Shown here piece by piece: positions 6,220-15,275 of a stretch of 64,000 nucleotides of DNA (the stretch's first letter is position 1; every line of letters starts with the position of its first letter). A model generated the notes under the pieces. That model did no database searches, was not told the origin of the DNA, and was given only the letters and a program-made list of their open reading frames with translations. This DNA comes from Eubacteriales bacterium (GTDB taxonomy: Bacteria; Bacillota_A; Clostridia; Lachnospirales; Lachnospiraceae): contig JAUNJL010000003.1 of assembly GCA_030533315.1 (NCBI GenBank), positions 6,788 through 70,787 of the forward strand, given 5' to 3'. A program made the translations under genes and the position numbers.

Positions 6220-8568
6220 ATGACACTGAAAGATTTGCCCATCGGAAAAACGGCCACCGTGGTTTCCGTGAAGGGGGAGGGCGCTCTGCGGCAGCATTTC
6301 CTGGACATGGGGCTGATCCCCATGGCGGATGTGACCATGGTGAAGTATGCGCCCATGGGGGATCCGGTGGAGCTTAGGATCCACAGCTATGAGCTGACCC
6401 TTCGCCTGGAGGATGCGGAGAAGATCCAGATCACCAACGTGCGGGAGGAGATCAAGAAGGATTCCAGGGAGCGGACCAGATCCATCCCCCATCCTGGGCT
6501 GGGAGAGGGAGGACGTTACCACAAAAAGAAGGAGGAAAAGCCTCTTCCCGAGGGGGAGACCCTCACCTTTGCCCTGGCGGGAAATCAGAACTGCGGAAAG
6601 ACGACTCTGTTCAACCAGCTCACAGGTGCCAGCCAGCACGTGGGTAATTTTCCGGGAGTGACGGTGGACCGAAAGGATGGGGTGATTCGGGGACAGGAAC
6701 ATACCTTGGTGACGGACCTTCCGGGAATCTATTCCATGTCGCCCTACACCAGCGAGGAGATCGTGACCAGAAGCTTCCTTCTGGAGGAGCATCCCAGAGG
6801 GATCATCAACATCGTGGATGCCACCAACATCGAGCGGAACCTGTACCTGACCATGCAGCTGATGGAGCTGGACATCCCCATGGTCCTGGCGCTGAACATG
6901 ATGGACGAGGTGCGGGAAAACGGGGGCGCCATTTTGGTAAACCAGATGGAGGAGATGCTGGGGATCCCGGTGGTTCCCATTTCCGCCGCAAAAAATGAGG
7001 GGATCCAGGAGCTGGTGAACCATGCCATCCACGTGGCCAAGTATCAGGAGCGGCCTCTCCCCATGGATTTCTGTGACGTCAACGAGGACGGGGGAGCGGT
7101 TCACCGGTGTCTCCACGGCATCATGCACCTGATCGAGGATCATGCGCAGCAGGCGGGGATTCCCCTGCGCTTTGCCGCCAGCAAGCTGGCGGAGGGCGAC
7201 TCCCTGATCCTGGAGCAGCTGGGCCTGGACCAGAATGAGAAGGAGACCCTGGAGCACATCGTGGTGCAGATGGAAAAGGAGAGGGGACTGGACCGGGCCG
7301 CCGCCATCGCCCATATGCGGTTCGACTTTATCCAGAGAGTCTGTGAGGAGACGGTGGTAAAGCCCAGGGAGAGCAAGGAGCACTTAAGGAGCGTGAGGAT
7401 GGATGAGCTCCTGACCGGCCGGTACACCGCCATCCCCTGTTTTGTGGGGATCATGGCCCTTGTGTTCTTCCTGACCTTCAGCGTGGTGGGAGCGGCCCTG
7501 TCCGCAGTGCTGGAATGGGGGATCGGCAGCCTTACAGGCTGGGTGGACGGCCTTCTGGCCGCCTGGGGAGTCAATGAGGTGCTCCATTCCCTGGTGATCG
7601 ATGGCATCTTCAGCGGGGTGGGCAGCGTCCTGGGCTTTTTGCCCGTCATTGTGACCCTGTTCTTCTTCCTGTCCCTTTTGGAGGACAGCGGCTACATGGC
7701 CAGGGTGGCCTTTGTGATGGATAAGCTGCTGCGAAAGATCGGCCTGTCGGGGCGGAGCATCGTTCCCATGCTGATCGGCTTTGGCTGTACGGTTCCGGGG
7801 GTGATGGCAAGCCGGACCCTGCCCTCGGAGCGGGACCGGAAGATGACCATCCTCCTCACCCCCTTCATGAGCTGTTCCGCAAAGCTCCCCATCTACGGCT
7901 TCTTCACGGCCGCCTTTTTTCCCAGGCACAGGGCTCTTGTGATGGTGGGACTTTATTTCGGCGGGATCCTGGTGGGGATCCTCATGGCCCTTCTTTTCCG
8001 GCGGACCATGTTCCAGGGGGAGGCCGTTCCCTTTGTGATGGAGCTTCCCAATTACCGGATGCCAGGGGCGAAAAACGTGGGCCATCTTCTGTGGGACAAG
8101 GCGAAGGATTTCCTTCAGAGGGCTTTCACGGTGATCTTTGCGGCCACCATCCTGATCTGGTTTTTCCAGACCTTTGACACCCACCTGAACATTGTGACGG
8201 ATTCCAAGGACAGCATCCTGGCGGTGGTTTCCGGATGGATCGCCCCCCTCTTTGCCCCCCTGGGCTTCGGGGACTGGAGGATCTCCACGGCCCTGATCTC
8301 CGGGTTTATGGCAAAGGAGAGCGTGGTCTCCACCATTTCCGTTCTTTATGGACAGACGGAGAACCTTCTGGCGGTCCTCACTCCCGGGACGGCGGCGGGG
8401 CTTTTGGTATTCTGCCTCCTTTACACTCCCTGCGTGGCGGCGGTGGCGGCGGTAAAACGGGAGCTGGGAGGAAAATGGGCCGCAGGCATGGCGGCTGGCC
8501 AATGTCTCATTGCCTGGCTGGCAGCCCTTCTGGTTCGGCTTGCGGCCATGGCTTTTGGGATTGCATAA
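6220..8568 (+). CDS. feoB: Fused FeoA-FeoB ferrous iron transporter
   Basis: This 782-residue protein has an SH3-like FeoA domain at residues 1-75 (LKDLPIGKTATVVSV, RQHFLDMGLIPMADV), a charged linker, then FeoB. The G-protein domain begins near residue 108 with P-loop GNQNCGKTT, G3 DLPGIYSMSP and G4 NMMD. The membrane part starts near residue 400 and includes two Gate-type segments (GFGCTVPGVMASRTL, MSCSAKLPIYGFF, LLYTPCVAAVAAVKRE). FeoB imports Fe(II) in anaerobes, with FeoA as accessory; here both are one chain. RBS AAGGAG is about 10 nt upstream. No FeoC-like gene follows. Regulation is likely through the palindrome in its promoter. Confidence 0.96.
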   Translation: MTLKDLPIGKTATVVSVKGEGALRQHFLDMGLIPMADVTMVKYAPMGDPVELRIHSYELTLRLEDAEKIQITNVREEIKKDSRERTRSIPHPGLGEGGRYHKKKEEKPLPEGETLTFALAGNQNCGKTTLFNQLTGASQHVGNFPGVTVDRKDGVIRGQEHTLVTDLPGIYSMSPYTSEEIVTRSFLLEEHPRGIINIVDATNIERNLYLTMQLMELDIPMVLALNMMDEVRENGGAILVNQMEEMLGIPVVPISAAKNEGIQELVNHAIHVAKYQERPLPMDFCDVNEDGGAVHRCLHGIMHLIEDHAQQAGIPLRFAASKLAEGDSLILEQLGLDQNEKETLEHIVVQMEKERGLDRAAAIAHMRFDFIQRVCEETVVKPRESKEHLRSVRMDELLTGRYTAIPCFVGIMALVFFLTFSVVGAALSAVLEWGIGSLTGWVDGLLAAWGVNEVLHSLVIDGIFSGVGSVLGFLPVIVTLFFFLSLLEDSGYMARVAFVMDKLLRKIGLSGRSIVPMLIGFGCTVPGVMASRTLPSERDRKMTILLTPFMSCSAKLPIYGFFTAAFFPRHRALVMVGLYFGGILVGILMALLFRRTMFQGEAVPFVMELPNYRMPGAKNVGHLLWDKAKDFLQRAFTVIFAATILIWFFQTFDTHLNIVTDSKDSILAVVSGWIAPLFAPLGFGDWRISTALISGFMAKESVVSTISVLYGQTENLLAVLTPGTAAGLLVFCLLYTPCVAAVAAVKRELGGKWAAGMAAGQCLIAWLAALLVRLAAMAFGIA

Positions 8569-8587
8569 GGTAAAATAACTAAAAAAG

Positions 8588-8609
8588 TCTGGATTATATC
8601 CAGAATTTT
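8588..8609 (+). terminator. Terminator after feoB
   Basis: TCTGGAT (8588-8594) pairs with ATCCAGA (8598-8604) around a 3-nt loop, with five T directly after. Confidence 0.8.
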
Positions 8610-8632
8610 TGTATAAATTACACATAATTTAG

Positions 8633-8661
8633 TTGATTCTTGAAGAGATCGCTGGTATAAT
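8633..8661 (+). promoter_or_regulatory. Promoter with long leader before the GGDEF gene
   Basis: -35 TTGATT (8633-8638), 17-bp spacer, -10 TATAAT (8656-8661). The resulting leader is about 245 nt (to 8911). I looked there for c-di-GMP riboswitch consensus elements and did not find them. Confidence 0.75.
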
Positions 8662-8911
8662 TGGAGATGGAAAAGCGGATAGGAAGCGGCCATTTGGATG
8701 CCAAAAGATTTCTGATTTCGACTCTTTTTACACCTGGATTTCAAAGAAGGGCTGTACAATTTCCATGTTTCCATGGTAGAATGTCCCTGCTTATCATATG
8801 ATATCCTGGGAAGTCAGGTTTTTTGTTCCCGGAGTATGACCGTCGGGGGCGAAGGGTACAGCTGCCCAGAGTCCTGGAGGGCTGTGCCAGGGTTTTAAGA
8901 GGTGAATCCAT

Positions 8912-10417
8912 ATGAGGAAAAGATTTGCACAGAATCAACTGAAGCATTATATTCTTGGCACGGCGGTTTTCATCGTGTTTCTTCTCTCCAGCCTGATGGT
9001 GTTTTTTGTCTGCATTCAGAGAGAGGTGAATAAGGGAACAGAGAATACCATTGTCAAGTACGTGGACCGTCAGAGGTATCATTTCCAGACCATCATGGAC
9101 ATCCACTTTTCCTTCCTGGAGGGCATGGCGGGATATTTCGGGGAGACCTCGGAGCTGCTGAGTGAGGAGAACAAGGCCCTGCTGAGCCATATCCACCGGG
9201 AGAGCAGCTTTGAGCGGATGGCCATCATCGACCTGGAGGGCAACAGCTACTATGACAATGGAGAGGTGGCCAACGTCAGGGAGCGGGAATATTTCCAGAA
9301 GGCTTTGGGCGGGGAGCGCTGCCTCAGCGAGCCCATCGTCAGCAAGGTGGACCAGCACGGCCGGGTGGTGCTCTGCGTGCCTGTTTTCCGAGGGGAGAAG
9401 GTTCTGGGCGTTGTCTGTGCGTCCTACAACTTAAGCGAGCTTACCCGCCTTTTGTTCGAGGACATTTACGACGGCCAAGGGTATTGCAGCATCATTTCCA
9501 CGGATGGCCGGGTGATCTCCATAGACACCCCTGACCAGGAGAAGGTCCTGCGTGAGGAGGGCAATTTTTTTGATTATTACGGCGCTTTGGAGTATAAGGG
9601 GCACCGGAACATGGAGGACGTCCGAAGGGATTTCAAGGCTCAGGCGGGAGGCTGCATCCGCCTGCACAGGGAGGACGACCACCGCTTTTTGGCCTATGAG
9701 CCCTTGGGATACAACGATTGGATGCTGTGCTACGTGGTTCCTGTGGGGATCGCCAGGGCGTCCTACACCTTTATCAACGATTATGAGAGCGTTCTGGCAG
9801 GATGTACCGCCGTGGGTGTCCTGCTGCTGGTGCTGTACATCCTGCGCATCAACACGCGAAAGGACAAGGCTCTGCTCCACTATGCGGAGACGGACGCCCT
9901 CACGGGATGCCGGAACAAGCGGAGCACGGAGGAGCTGATCGATGAGAGGCTGTCGAGAGGAGGAGGGCAGCTGAACGCCTTTTTGATGATGGACGTGGAC
10001 AAATTTAAGGAGATCAACGACGTGTACGGTCATGCGGTGGGAGATGAGGTCCTCCACGCCATCGGAAAGAAGCTCCGCAGCGGCTTTCGGGACCGGGATA
10101 TCGTGGGGCGCATTGGCGGGGACGAGTTCGTGGTATTCATGGAAAATGTGGACAGCAGGGAGACCGCGGTGGCCAGGGTCCAGCGGCTGCGGGAGGCGCT
10201 GCTGGGAATGCGTTTTTCCTCCATGGGGGAGAAGGGGATCACCGTGAGCATGGGCCTGGCCTTCGCTCCGGCAGGAGGCGAAAGCTTCTCCCAGGTCTAC
10301 GTAAAGGCGGACGAGGCCCTGTACCGGACAAAACGAGGCGGCAGAAATGGTCTGACCGTCTATGAGGAAGATCGAAGAACGGAGGACGTTTATGACATTA
10401 CAACAGATCCTGAATGA
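8912..10417 (+). CDS. Membrane-bound diguanylate cyclase with extracellular Cache-type sensor
   Basis: This 501-residue protein has a membrane span at residues about 13-35, an outside sensor domain (about 36-290) with Cache-like text (YYDNGEVANVREREYF, SEPIVSKVDQHGRVVLCVPVF), a second span at about 292-312, and a GGDEF domain. The catalytic motif GGDEF lies near residue 401. RDRD five residues before it is an RxxD inhibitory site, so the enzyme should make c-di-GMP with product feedback. MMDVDKFKEINDVYGH is the metal-binding Asp segment. RBS GAGGTG is 7 nt upstream of the ATG. The last 26 nt overlap larB, suggesting coupled translation, although no functional link is known. Confidence 0.93.
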   Translation: MRKRFAQNQLKHYILGTAVFIVFLLSSLMVFFVCIQREVNKGTENTIVKYVDRQRYHFQTIMDIHFSFLEGMAGYFGETSELLSEENKALLSHIHRESSFERMAIIDLEGNSYYDNGEVANVREREYFQKALGGERCLSEPIVSKVDQHGRVVLCVPVFRGEKVLGVVCASYNLSELTRLLFEDIYDGQGYCSIISTDGRVISIDTPDQEKVLREEGNFFDYYGALEYKGHRNMEDVRRDFKAQAGGCIRLHREDDHRFLAYEPLGYNDWMLCYVVPVGIARASYTFINDYESVLAGCTAVGVLLLVLYILRINTRKDKALLHYAETDALTGCRNKRSTEELIDERLSRGGGQLNAFLMMDVDKFKEINDVYGHAVGDEVLHAIGKKLRSGFRDRDIVGRIGGDEFVVFMENVDSRETAVARVQRLREALLGMRFSSMGEKGITVSMGLAFAPAGGESFSQVYVKADEALYRTKRGGRNGLTVYEEDRRTEDVYDITTDPE

Positions 10418-11138
10418 GGTGAAGGAGGGGGCTGTCTCTGTGGAGGATGCGGAGAAGCTGCTGAGGGAGGCTCAGTATCAGGACATGGATTTTGCCAAGC
10501 TGGACACCGGCAGGAAGGCCCGCACCGGCTTTGCGGAGGTAATCTACTGCAGCGGCAAGGCAGATGAATATCTGCTGGATATTTTTGAGCGGCTGTACCA
10601 GGAGGAGGGGGAGGTCTTTGGCACAAGAGCTTCCCAGGAGCAGTACCAGCTGATCCGGGAGCGCTTTCCCCAGGTGGAGTACGACCCTATTTCCCATATT
10701 TTGAAGATCGAGAAAAAGGACAAGCCCCGCGTGGGAAGGATCGCCGTGTGCACCGGAGGCACCGCAGACATTCCCGTGGCGGAGGAGGCAGCCCAGACTG
10801 CGGAGTATTTCGGAAGCCGGGTGGAGCGGATCTACGACGTGGGCGTCAGTGGCATGCACCGCCTGTTTTCCAGGCTGGAGACGATTCAGAGCGCCAATTG
10901 CGTGGTGGCCGTAGCCGGGATGGAGGGAGCCCTGGCCAGCGTGATGGGAGGGCTGGTCAGCAGGCCGGTGATCGCCGTCCCCACCTCGGTGGGATACGGG
11001 GCAAATTTTCACGGGCTTTCCGCCCTTCTTACCATGATCAACTCCTGTGCCAACGGGATCGCCGTGGTAAATATCGACAATGGCTACGGGGCTGGCTACA
11101 TCGCTACCCAGATCAACCGTCTGGCCGAGAGAATGTGA
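10392..11138 (+). CDS. larB: LarB, nickel-pincer cofactor biosynthesis carboxylase/hydrolase
   Basis: This 248-residue protein resembles AIR carboxylase in its C-terminal half: GRIAVCTGGTADIPVAEEAA, YDVGVSGMHRLF, AVAGMEGALASVMGGLVSRPVIAVPTSVGYG. LarB carboxylates nicotinic acid adenine dinucleotide and cleaves its phosphoanhydride, the first step to the pincer cofactor of lactate racemase and related enzymes. The ATG at 10392 has GGAGG 6 nt before it; an upstream in-frame ATG at 10362 lacks a site. It overlaps the GGDEF gene and precedes larC by 14 nt. No larE or larA is in the window, so they would have to be elsewhere. Confidence 0.93.
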   Translation: MTLQQILNEVKEGAVSVEDAEKLLREAQYQDMDFAKLDTGRKARTGFAEVIYCSGKADEYLLDIFERLYQEEGEVFGTRASQEQYQLIRERFPQVEYDPISHILKIEKKDKPRVGRIAVCTGGTADIPVAEEAAQTAEYFGSRVERIYDVGVSGMHRLFSRLETIQSANCVVAVAGMEGALASVMGGLVSRPVIAVPTSVGYGANFHGLSALLTMINSCANGIAVVNIDNGYGAGYIATQINRLAERM

Positions 11139-11152
11139 GAAAGGAAATGGAT

Positions 11153-12463
11153 ATGATGGAAAAAATCTTATATTTAGAGTGTTACTCGGGAATCAGCGGC
11201 GACATGACAGTTGCCGCTTTGCTGGGCCTTGGAGCCGATCAGGGACTTTTGCTGGAGGGCCTTAAAAGCCTGCCCCTGAAGGGCTTTGAGGTGGAGATCA
11301 AAAAGGTGATAAAATCAGGCGTGGAGGCATGGGATTTTCTGGTCAGGCTGGATTCCTCCCACGAGAACCACGACCACGACATGGCTTATCTCCATGGCCA
11401 TGAGGGGGAAGGGCATCACACCCATGACCATGAAGGCCATGACCACCACGGCCATAGCCACGAAGGCCATGACCATCATGGCCATCATCACCATCACGGA
11501 GACCATGAGCACCGCGGGCTGGCGGAGGTTTCTCAGATCATAGAGGAAAGCCGCATCACCCCCAGGGCAAAAAGACTGGCCCTGGATATCTTTGAGGTGC
11601 TGGCAGATGCGGAGGCAAAGGCCCACAACGTGCCGGTATCCCAGGTGCATTTTCATGAGGTGGGCGCCGTGGATTCCATCGTGGACATTGTGGCGGCGGC
11701 CATCTGCCTGGACAACCTGGACATTCGCCAGGTGATCGTGCCGGAGCTGTGGGAGGGGAAGGGCACCATCCGCTGCCAGCATGGAGTCCTCCCCGTCCCC
11801 GTTCCCGCTGTGGCCAACGTCATCCGGGATGCTTCCCTTCCCCTTCGCATCACTCAGGTGGAGGGAGAGCTGGTGACCCCCACGGGAGCGGCCATTGCGG
11901 CGGCCATCTGTACGGGCAATACCCTGCCGGAGACCTTCGTGGTGGAAAAAACGGGAGTGGGTGCCGGGAAACGTCAGTATGACTGCCCGGGGATCCTTCG
12001 GGCAATGCTCATCCGCCCTGCGGCCAGGGAGGAGCGGGACGTGATCTGCAAGCTGGAGACGAACATCGACGACTGTACCGGGGAGAACCTGGGCTTCGTG
12101 ATGGAGCGCCTTTTTGAGGCCGGGGCAAAGGACGTTCATTACACCCCGGTCTTTATGAAGAAGAGTCGCCCGGCCTGGCTTCTCTGCGTTTTGTGCAGGG
12201 AGGAGGACCGGGAAAGGATGGAGGAGATCATCTTTTCGGAGACCACCACCATTGGCATCCGCAGAATGTCCATGGAGCGCACCGTCCTTAGAAGACGGCA
12301 GGAGACGGCCGTCACCCCCCACGGAGAGGTACAGGTCAAGGTCTGCACCCTGAAGGGGAAGGAGCTGCGCTATCCAGAGTACGACAGCCTGGCCGCCCTG
12401 TGCAAAAGAACGGGCCTTTCCTTCCGGGAGGCCTACGAGGAGGCCCTGCGGGCCACCCTTTAA
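11153..12463 (+). CDS. larC: LarC, nickel insertion protein (cyclometallase), single-frame form
   Basis: This protein has about 436 residues, opening with ILYLECYSGISGDMTVAALLGLG. It inserts nickel into the pincer nucleotide. A His-rich loop near residues 62-115 holds 24 His in about 52 residues and probably gathers or stores nickel. The LarC1 part continues to about residue 260 (VHFHEVGAVDSIVDIV, GELVTPTGAAI) and the LarC2 part follows in the same frame (LETNIDDCTGENLGFVMERLF, KKSRPAWLL). Some lactobacilli need a programmed frameshift between the two; this one does not. Three ATGs lie at 11147, 11153 and 11156; spacing from AGGA favours 11153. Confidence 0.93.
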   Translation: MMEKILYLECYSGISGDMTVAALLGLGADQGLLLEGLKSLPLKGFEVEIKKVIKSGVEAWDFLVRLDSSHENHDHDMAYLHGHEGEGHHTHDHEGHDHHGHSHEGHDHHGHHHHHGDHEHRGLAEVSQIIEESRITPRAKRLALDIFEVLADAEAKAHNVPVSQVHFHEVGAVDSIVDIVAAAICLDNLDIRQVIVPELWEGKGTIRCQHGVLPVPVPAVANVIRDASLPLRITQVEGELVTPTGAAIAAAICTGNTLPETFVVEKTGVGAGKRQYDCPGILRAMLIRPAAREERDVICKLETNIDDCTGENLGFVMERLFEAGAKDVHYTPVFMKKSRPAWLLCVLCREEDRERMEEIIFSETTTIGIRRMSMERTVLRRRQETAVTPHGEVQVKVCTLKGKELRYPEYDSLAALCKRTGLSFREAYEEALRATL

Positions 12464-12484
12464 GCCCCAAAAGGGCCGCAGGCA

Positions 12485-12516
12485 GTCCCCTCCCGGGACG
12501 GGCGCCGGGAGGGGAC
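12485..12516. other. Perfect 12-bp hairpin after larC
   Basis: GTCCCCTCCCGG (12485-12496) and CCGGGAGGGGAC (12505-12516) pair perfectly with an 8-nt loop. A-run, not T-run, follows on the plus strand, so it is a stable 3' structure rather than a canonical terminator. Confidence 0.6.
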
Positions 12517-12526
12517 AAAAAACGAC

Positions 12527-12555
12527 TTGATTTCCGACAGGGGATGATGTACTAT
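12527..12555 (+). promoter_or_regulatory. nrdJ promoter
   Basis: -35 TTGATT (12527-12532), 17-bp spacer, -10 TACTAT (12550-12555). NrdR box 1 covers the -10. Confidence 0.65.
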
Positions 12556-12564
12556 ATATGGTGC
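12549..12564 (+). promoter_or_regulatory. NrdR box 1
   Basis: GTACTATATATGGTGC matches the 16-bp NrdR consensus (ACACTATATATAGTGT-like) in its core. It overlaps the predicted -10. Confidence 0.82.
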
Positions 12565-12580
12565 TGATTGACGGTGACAG

Positions 12581-12596
12581 ACACTATATATGCTAA
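12581..12596 (+). promoter_or_regulatory. NrdR box 2
   Basis: ACACTATATATGCTAA shares the core ACTATATATG with box 1 and begins exactly 32 bp later, about three helical turns, the usual spacing of paired NrdR boxes. Confidence 0.82.
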
Positions 12597-12618
12597 TAAG
12601 CATAGCAGGAGGAATGAT

Positions 12619-14961
12619 ATGAACGTAAGGAAGAGAAGCGGAAAGATCGTGCCCTTTGACGCAGAGTTTATTAAACGGGCCATCTCTCTGGCCTCTGCGG
12701 CAACAGGCGAAGCCGACGGCGAGCTGGTGGAGGTCATTACCCAGGACGTGGTGGAGCGTCTGAAAAAAACGGGAAAAAACATTGTGGATATTGAACGGAT
12801 TCAGGACAGGGTGGAGGATTCCCTTTTTGAGCACCGGTGCTACCAGACGGCAAAGGCCTACATCCTGTACCGCACCGAGAAGGAGAAGGAGAGAACCAAC
12901 GGCGCCTGGAAGGAGGGCCTTTTGACCAGGGAGTTTCTCAGCGCCTACAAGCACGCCCCCAACCCCATGGAGCAGCTGGGCTCCTTCGTTTATACCCGCA
13001 CCTACTCCCGTTTTCTTCCCAAGATCGGGAGGAGGGAATTTTGGTGGGAGACCGTGAGACGTGCCGTGGAGTATAATTGCTCCCTGGCGCCCACCTCCAA
13101 GGAGGAGGCGGAGAAGCTGTACGACAACATCTATCATATGCGCCAGTTCCTGTCGGGGCGTACCCTCTGGGTGGGGAACACCCCCGTGGCCGACGCCTAT
13201 CCCATGGCAAATTATAACTGCGCCTTTGAGGTGATCGATGATTTCCACGCCTACCACGACCTGTTCTACCTTCTCATGGTGGGCAGCGGCGTGGGCGTTC
13301 GGGTGCTGAAGGAGGATGCGGCGAAGCTTCCCAAGATCCGCACCAGCATGAAGATCCTCCACAAGGCTTATGATGCGAAGCCGGCGGACCAGAGGCTGGA
13401 ATTTACGGACGTCAATTATTCCGGCAGCTCCGCCATCCTCTCCGTAGGGGATTCCAAGGAGGGCTGGGCTCAGGCGCTGGAGCGGTATTTTGACATCATG
13501 ACCAACAATGAGTTTTCCAAAGTGAAGGAGATCGTGGTGGTCTACGACTCCATCCGCCCAAGAGGAGAGCGGCTGAAAAACTTCGGCGGCACGGCCAGCG
13601 GCTATGAATCCATGATGACCATGCTGGACAAGATCCACAAGGTGGTGACCGCCGCAGGAGCCAGAGAGGGTGAGGAGCGGACCCAGCTAAGGCCCATCGA
13701 TCTTCTGGACATCGCCAACATCATCGGGGAGAACGTGGTGTCGGGAGGCGTCCGCCGTACCTCGGAGATCGGCCTCATCGATGCGGAGGACAAGTCCTGC
13801 ATCGAGGCCAAGAGCCACCTTTACCGTCAGGTAAAGGGACGATGGGAGATTGACAAATCCATCGCTCACCGCCAGATGAGCAACAACTCCATCTATTATC
13901 GGAAAAAGCCCACCAGGGAGATGCTCCACTGGCACATCCAGCAGATGCGCTACTCCGGGGAGCCGGGGTGGATCAATGAGGAGGCCGGAAAGAAACGGCG
14001 CCCCAACTTCAACGGCTGTAATCCCTGCGGGGAGATCCTGCTGGACAGCCATGGCCTGTGCAACCTGACCACCCTGAATACCATGGCATTTGTGAAGGAT
14101 GGCGTTCTGGACGAGGAAGGCATCCTGGAGGCCCAGAGGCTTTCCGCAAGGGCGGGCCTTCGGATGACCTGCCGGGAGCTGGAGATCCACAGGTGGAACA
14201 AGGTGCAGGAGCGGGACCGTCTCCTGGGATGCTCCCTTACGGGCTGGCAGGACATGGTGAACGCCACCGGGCTGGATGAGGAGGGGCAGATCGCCCTGCT
14301 TGAGAAGCTGCGCCAGACGGCCCGGGAGGCCGCAGACAAACTGGCGGACCGTTTGGGAGCGCCCAGGCCCCTGCTGGTGACCACCGTCAAGCCGGAGGGC
14401 ACTCTTTCTCTTCTTCCCACGGTGTCCAGCGGCGTTCATTATTCTCATGCACCCTATTATATCCGCCGCATCCGCATCAGCGCTACGGATCCTTTGTGCC
14501 GGGTGTGTGAGGATCTGGATTACCCCGTGTTCCCCGAGGTGGGCCAGGATCCTGAGAACCCGGTGACGAAGGTGGTGGAGTTTCCAGTCAAGGCCCCGGA
14601 GGGGATGGTGAAGGCGGACGTGTCCGCCATCCAGCAGCTGGAAAACTACAAGATGTTCATGAAGCATTACGTGGATCACAACTGCTCCATCACCGTCCAC
14701 GTGCGGGAGCACGAATGGGAAGAGGTGGAGGAATGGGTATGGAACAACTGGGACGACATCGTTGCCCTTTCCTTCCTCAGCTATGACGATAATTTCTACG
14801 AGCTCCTTCCCTATGAGGAGATCTCCAGGGAGGAATACGAAAAAAGAAAGGCGGCCATGCGTCCCTTCAATCCGTCCCTCCTCTCCAAATATGAATTTGA
14901 CGAAAGCGAGCTGGATATCGGTGACTCCGAGTGCGTCAACGGCGTATGCCCGGTGAGATAA
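12619..14961 (+). CDS. nrdJ: Adenosylcobalamin-dependent ribonucleoside-triphosphate reductase (class II)
   Basis: This 780-residue enzyme reduces ribonucleotides to deoxyribonucleotides with B12 as radical source and needs no oxygen. It has an N-terminal ATP-cone (residues 1-95, VRKRSGKIVPFD) for allosteric control. Active-site parts seen are NYNCAFE, NPCGEILL with the radical Cys and Glu, and VKPEGTLSLLP. The C-terminal redox pair is Cys772 and Cys777 (CVNGVC). RBS AGGAGG is 6 nt before the ATG at 12619; an in-frame ATG-less extension upstream would run through NrdR box 2. Two NrdR boxes imply repression when dNTPs are ample, and nrdR lies at 29976. No cobalamin riboswitch is seen. Confidence 0.96.
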   Translation: MNVRKRSGKIVPFDAEFIKRAISLASAATGEADGELVEVITQDVVERLKKTGKNIVDIERIQDRVEDSLFEHRCYQTAKAYILYRTEKEKERTNGAWKEGLLTREFLSAYKHAPNPMEQLGSFVYTRTYSRFLPKIGRREFWWETVRRAVEYNCSLAPTSKEEAEKLYDNIYHMRQFLSGRTLWVGNTPVADAYPMANYNCAFEVIDDFHAYHDLFYLLMVGSGVGVRVLKEDAAKLPKIRTSMKILHKAYDAKPADQRLEFTDVNYSGSSAILSVGDSKEGWAQALERYFDIMTNNEFSKVKEIVVVYDSIRPRGERLKNFGGTASGYESMMTMLDKIHKVVTAAGAREGEERTQLRPIDLLDIANIIGENVVSGGVRRTSEIGLIDAEDKSCIEAKSHLYRQVKGRWEIDKSIAHRQMSNNSIYYRKKPTREMLHWHIQQMRYSGEPGWINEEAGKKRRPNFNGCNPCGEILLDSHGLCNLTTLNTMAFVKDGVLDEEGILEAQRLSARAGLRMTCRELEIHRWNKVQERDRLLGCSLTGWQDMVNATGLDEEGQIALLEKLRQTAREAADKLADRLGAPRPLLVTTVKPEGTLSLLPTVSSGVHYSHAPYYIRRIRISATDPLCRVCEDLDYPVFPEVGQDPENPVTKVVEFPVKAPEGMVKADVSAIQQLENYKMFMKHYVDHNCSITVHVREHEWEEVEEWVWNNWDDIVALSFLSYDDNFYELLPYEEISREEYEKRKAAMRPFNPSLLSKYEFDESELDIGDSECVNGVCPVR

Positions 14962-14991
14962 CCAGAAGTCAATCCAAAAAACATTCACACA

Positions 14992-15034
14992 AAGAGCGTA
15001 ACCCTTCAGATATTCGGAAGGTTACGCTCTTTTA
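14992..15034 (+). terminator. Terminator after nrdJ
   Basis: AAGAGCGTAACCCTTC (14992-15007) pairs with GAAGGTTACGCTCTT (15017-15031) with one bulged C, and ends in a short T-run. Confidence 0.85.
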
Positions 15035-15086
15035 CATCAAGTAAAGAATCCCTCCCGTCCTGCTCTGGTCCCCAAAAATGAACCCG

Positions 15087-15113
15087 CCCAGAAGGGAGAA
15101 GGATACTTCTCCC
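15087..15113. repeat. Partial third copy of the intergenic repeat
   Basis: CCCAGAAGGG, the opening of the 62-bp repeats downstream, is followed by GGGAGAAG-GATA-CTTCTCCC, an 8-bp perfect hairpin (15094-15113). Confidence 0.55.
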
Positions 15114-15133
15114 GCCCTGAACAAAAAAGCGTG

Positions 15134-15195
15134 CCCAGAAGGGGGAGCGCGAGGGGGAAAACGGGCTTCACAACTCCCAGAGCCTTCCCCCTCGC
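15134..15195 (+). repeat. 62-bp direct repeat, copy 1
   Basis: It differs from copy 2 at only two of 62 positions. Inside it GCGAGGGGGAA (15149-15159) and TTCCCCCTCGC (15185-15195) form an 11-bp inverted repeat. No ORF here is credible. Confidence 0.9.
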
Positions 15196-15275
15196 ACCCT
15201 CCGGCGGCAGCCCGATAAAAACAAAAAGAAAATGCAGAAAAACTTCCACCAACCCTCCCCAGCCAAAAAGCTCCA

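Noticed and set aside
8662..8911. c-di-GMP riboswitch before the diguanylate cyclase
   Set aside because: I searched by eye for the conserved GEMM-I and GEMM-II segments and found neither.
12485..12516. Terminator after larC
   Set aside because: The hairpin is perfect but followed by A residues, with no T-run on either exit side.
12464..12618. Cobalamin riboswitch before the B12-dependent reductase
   Set aside because: The gap is short and contains no B12-box-like sequence; NrdR boxes explain the region.
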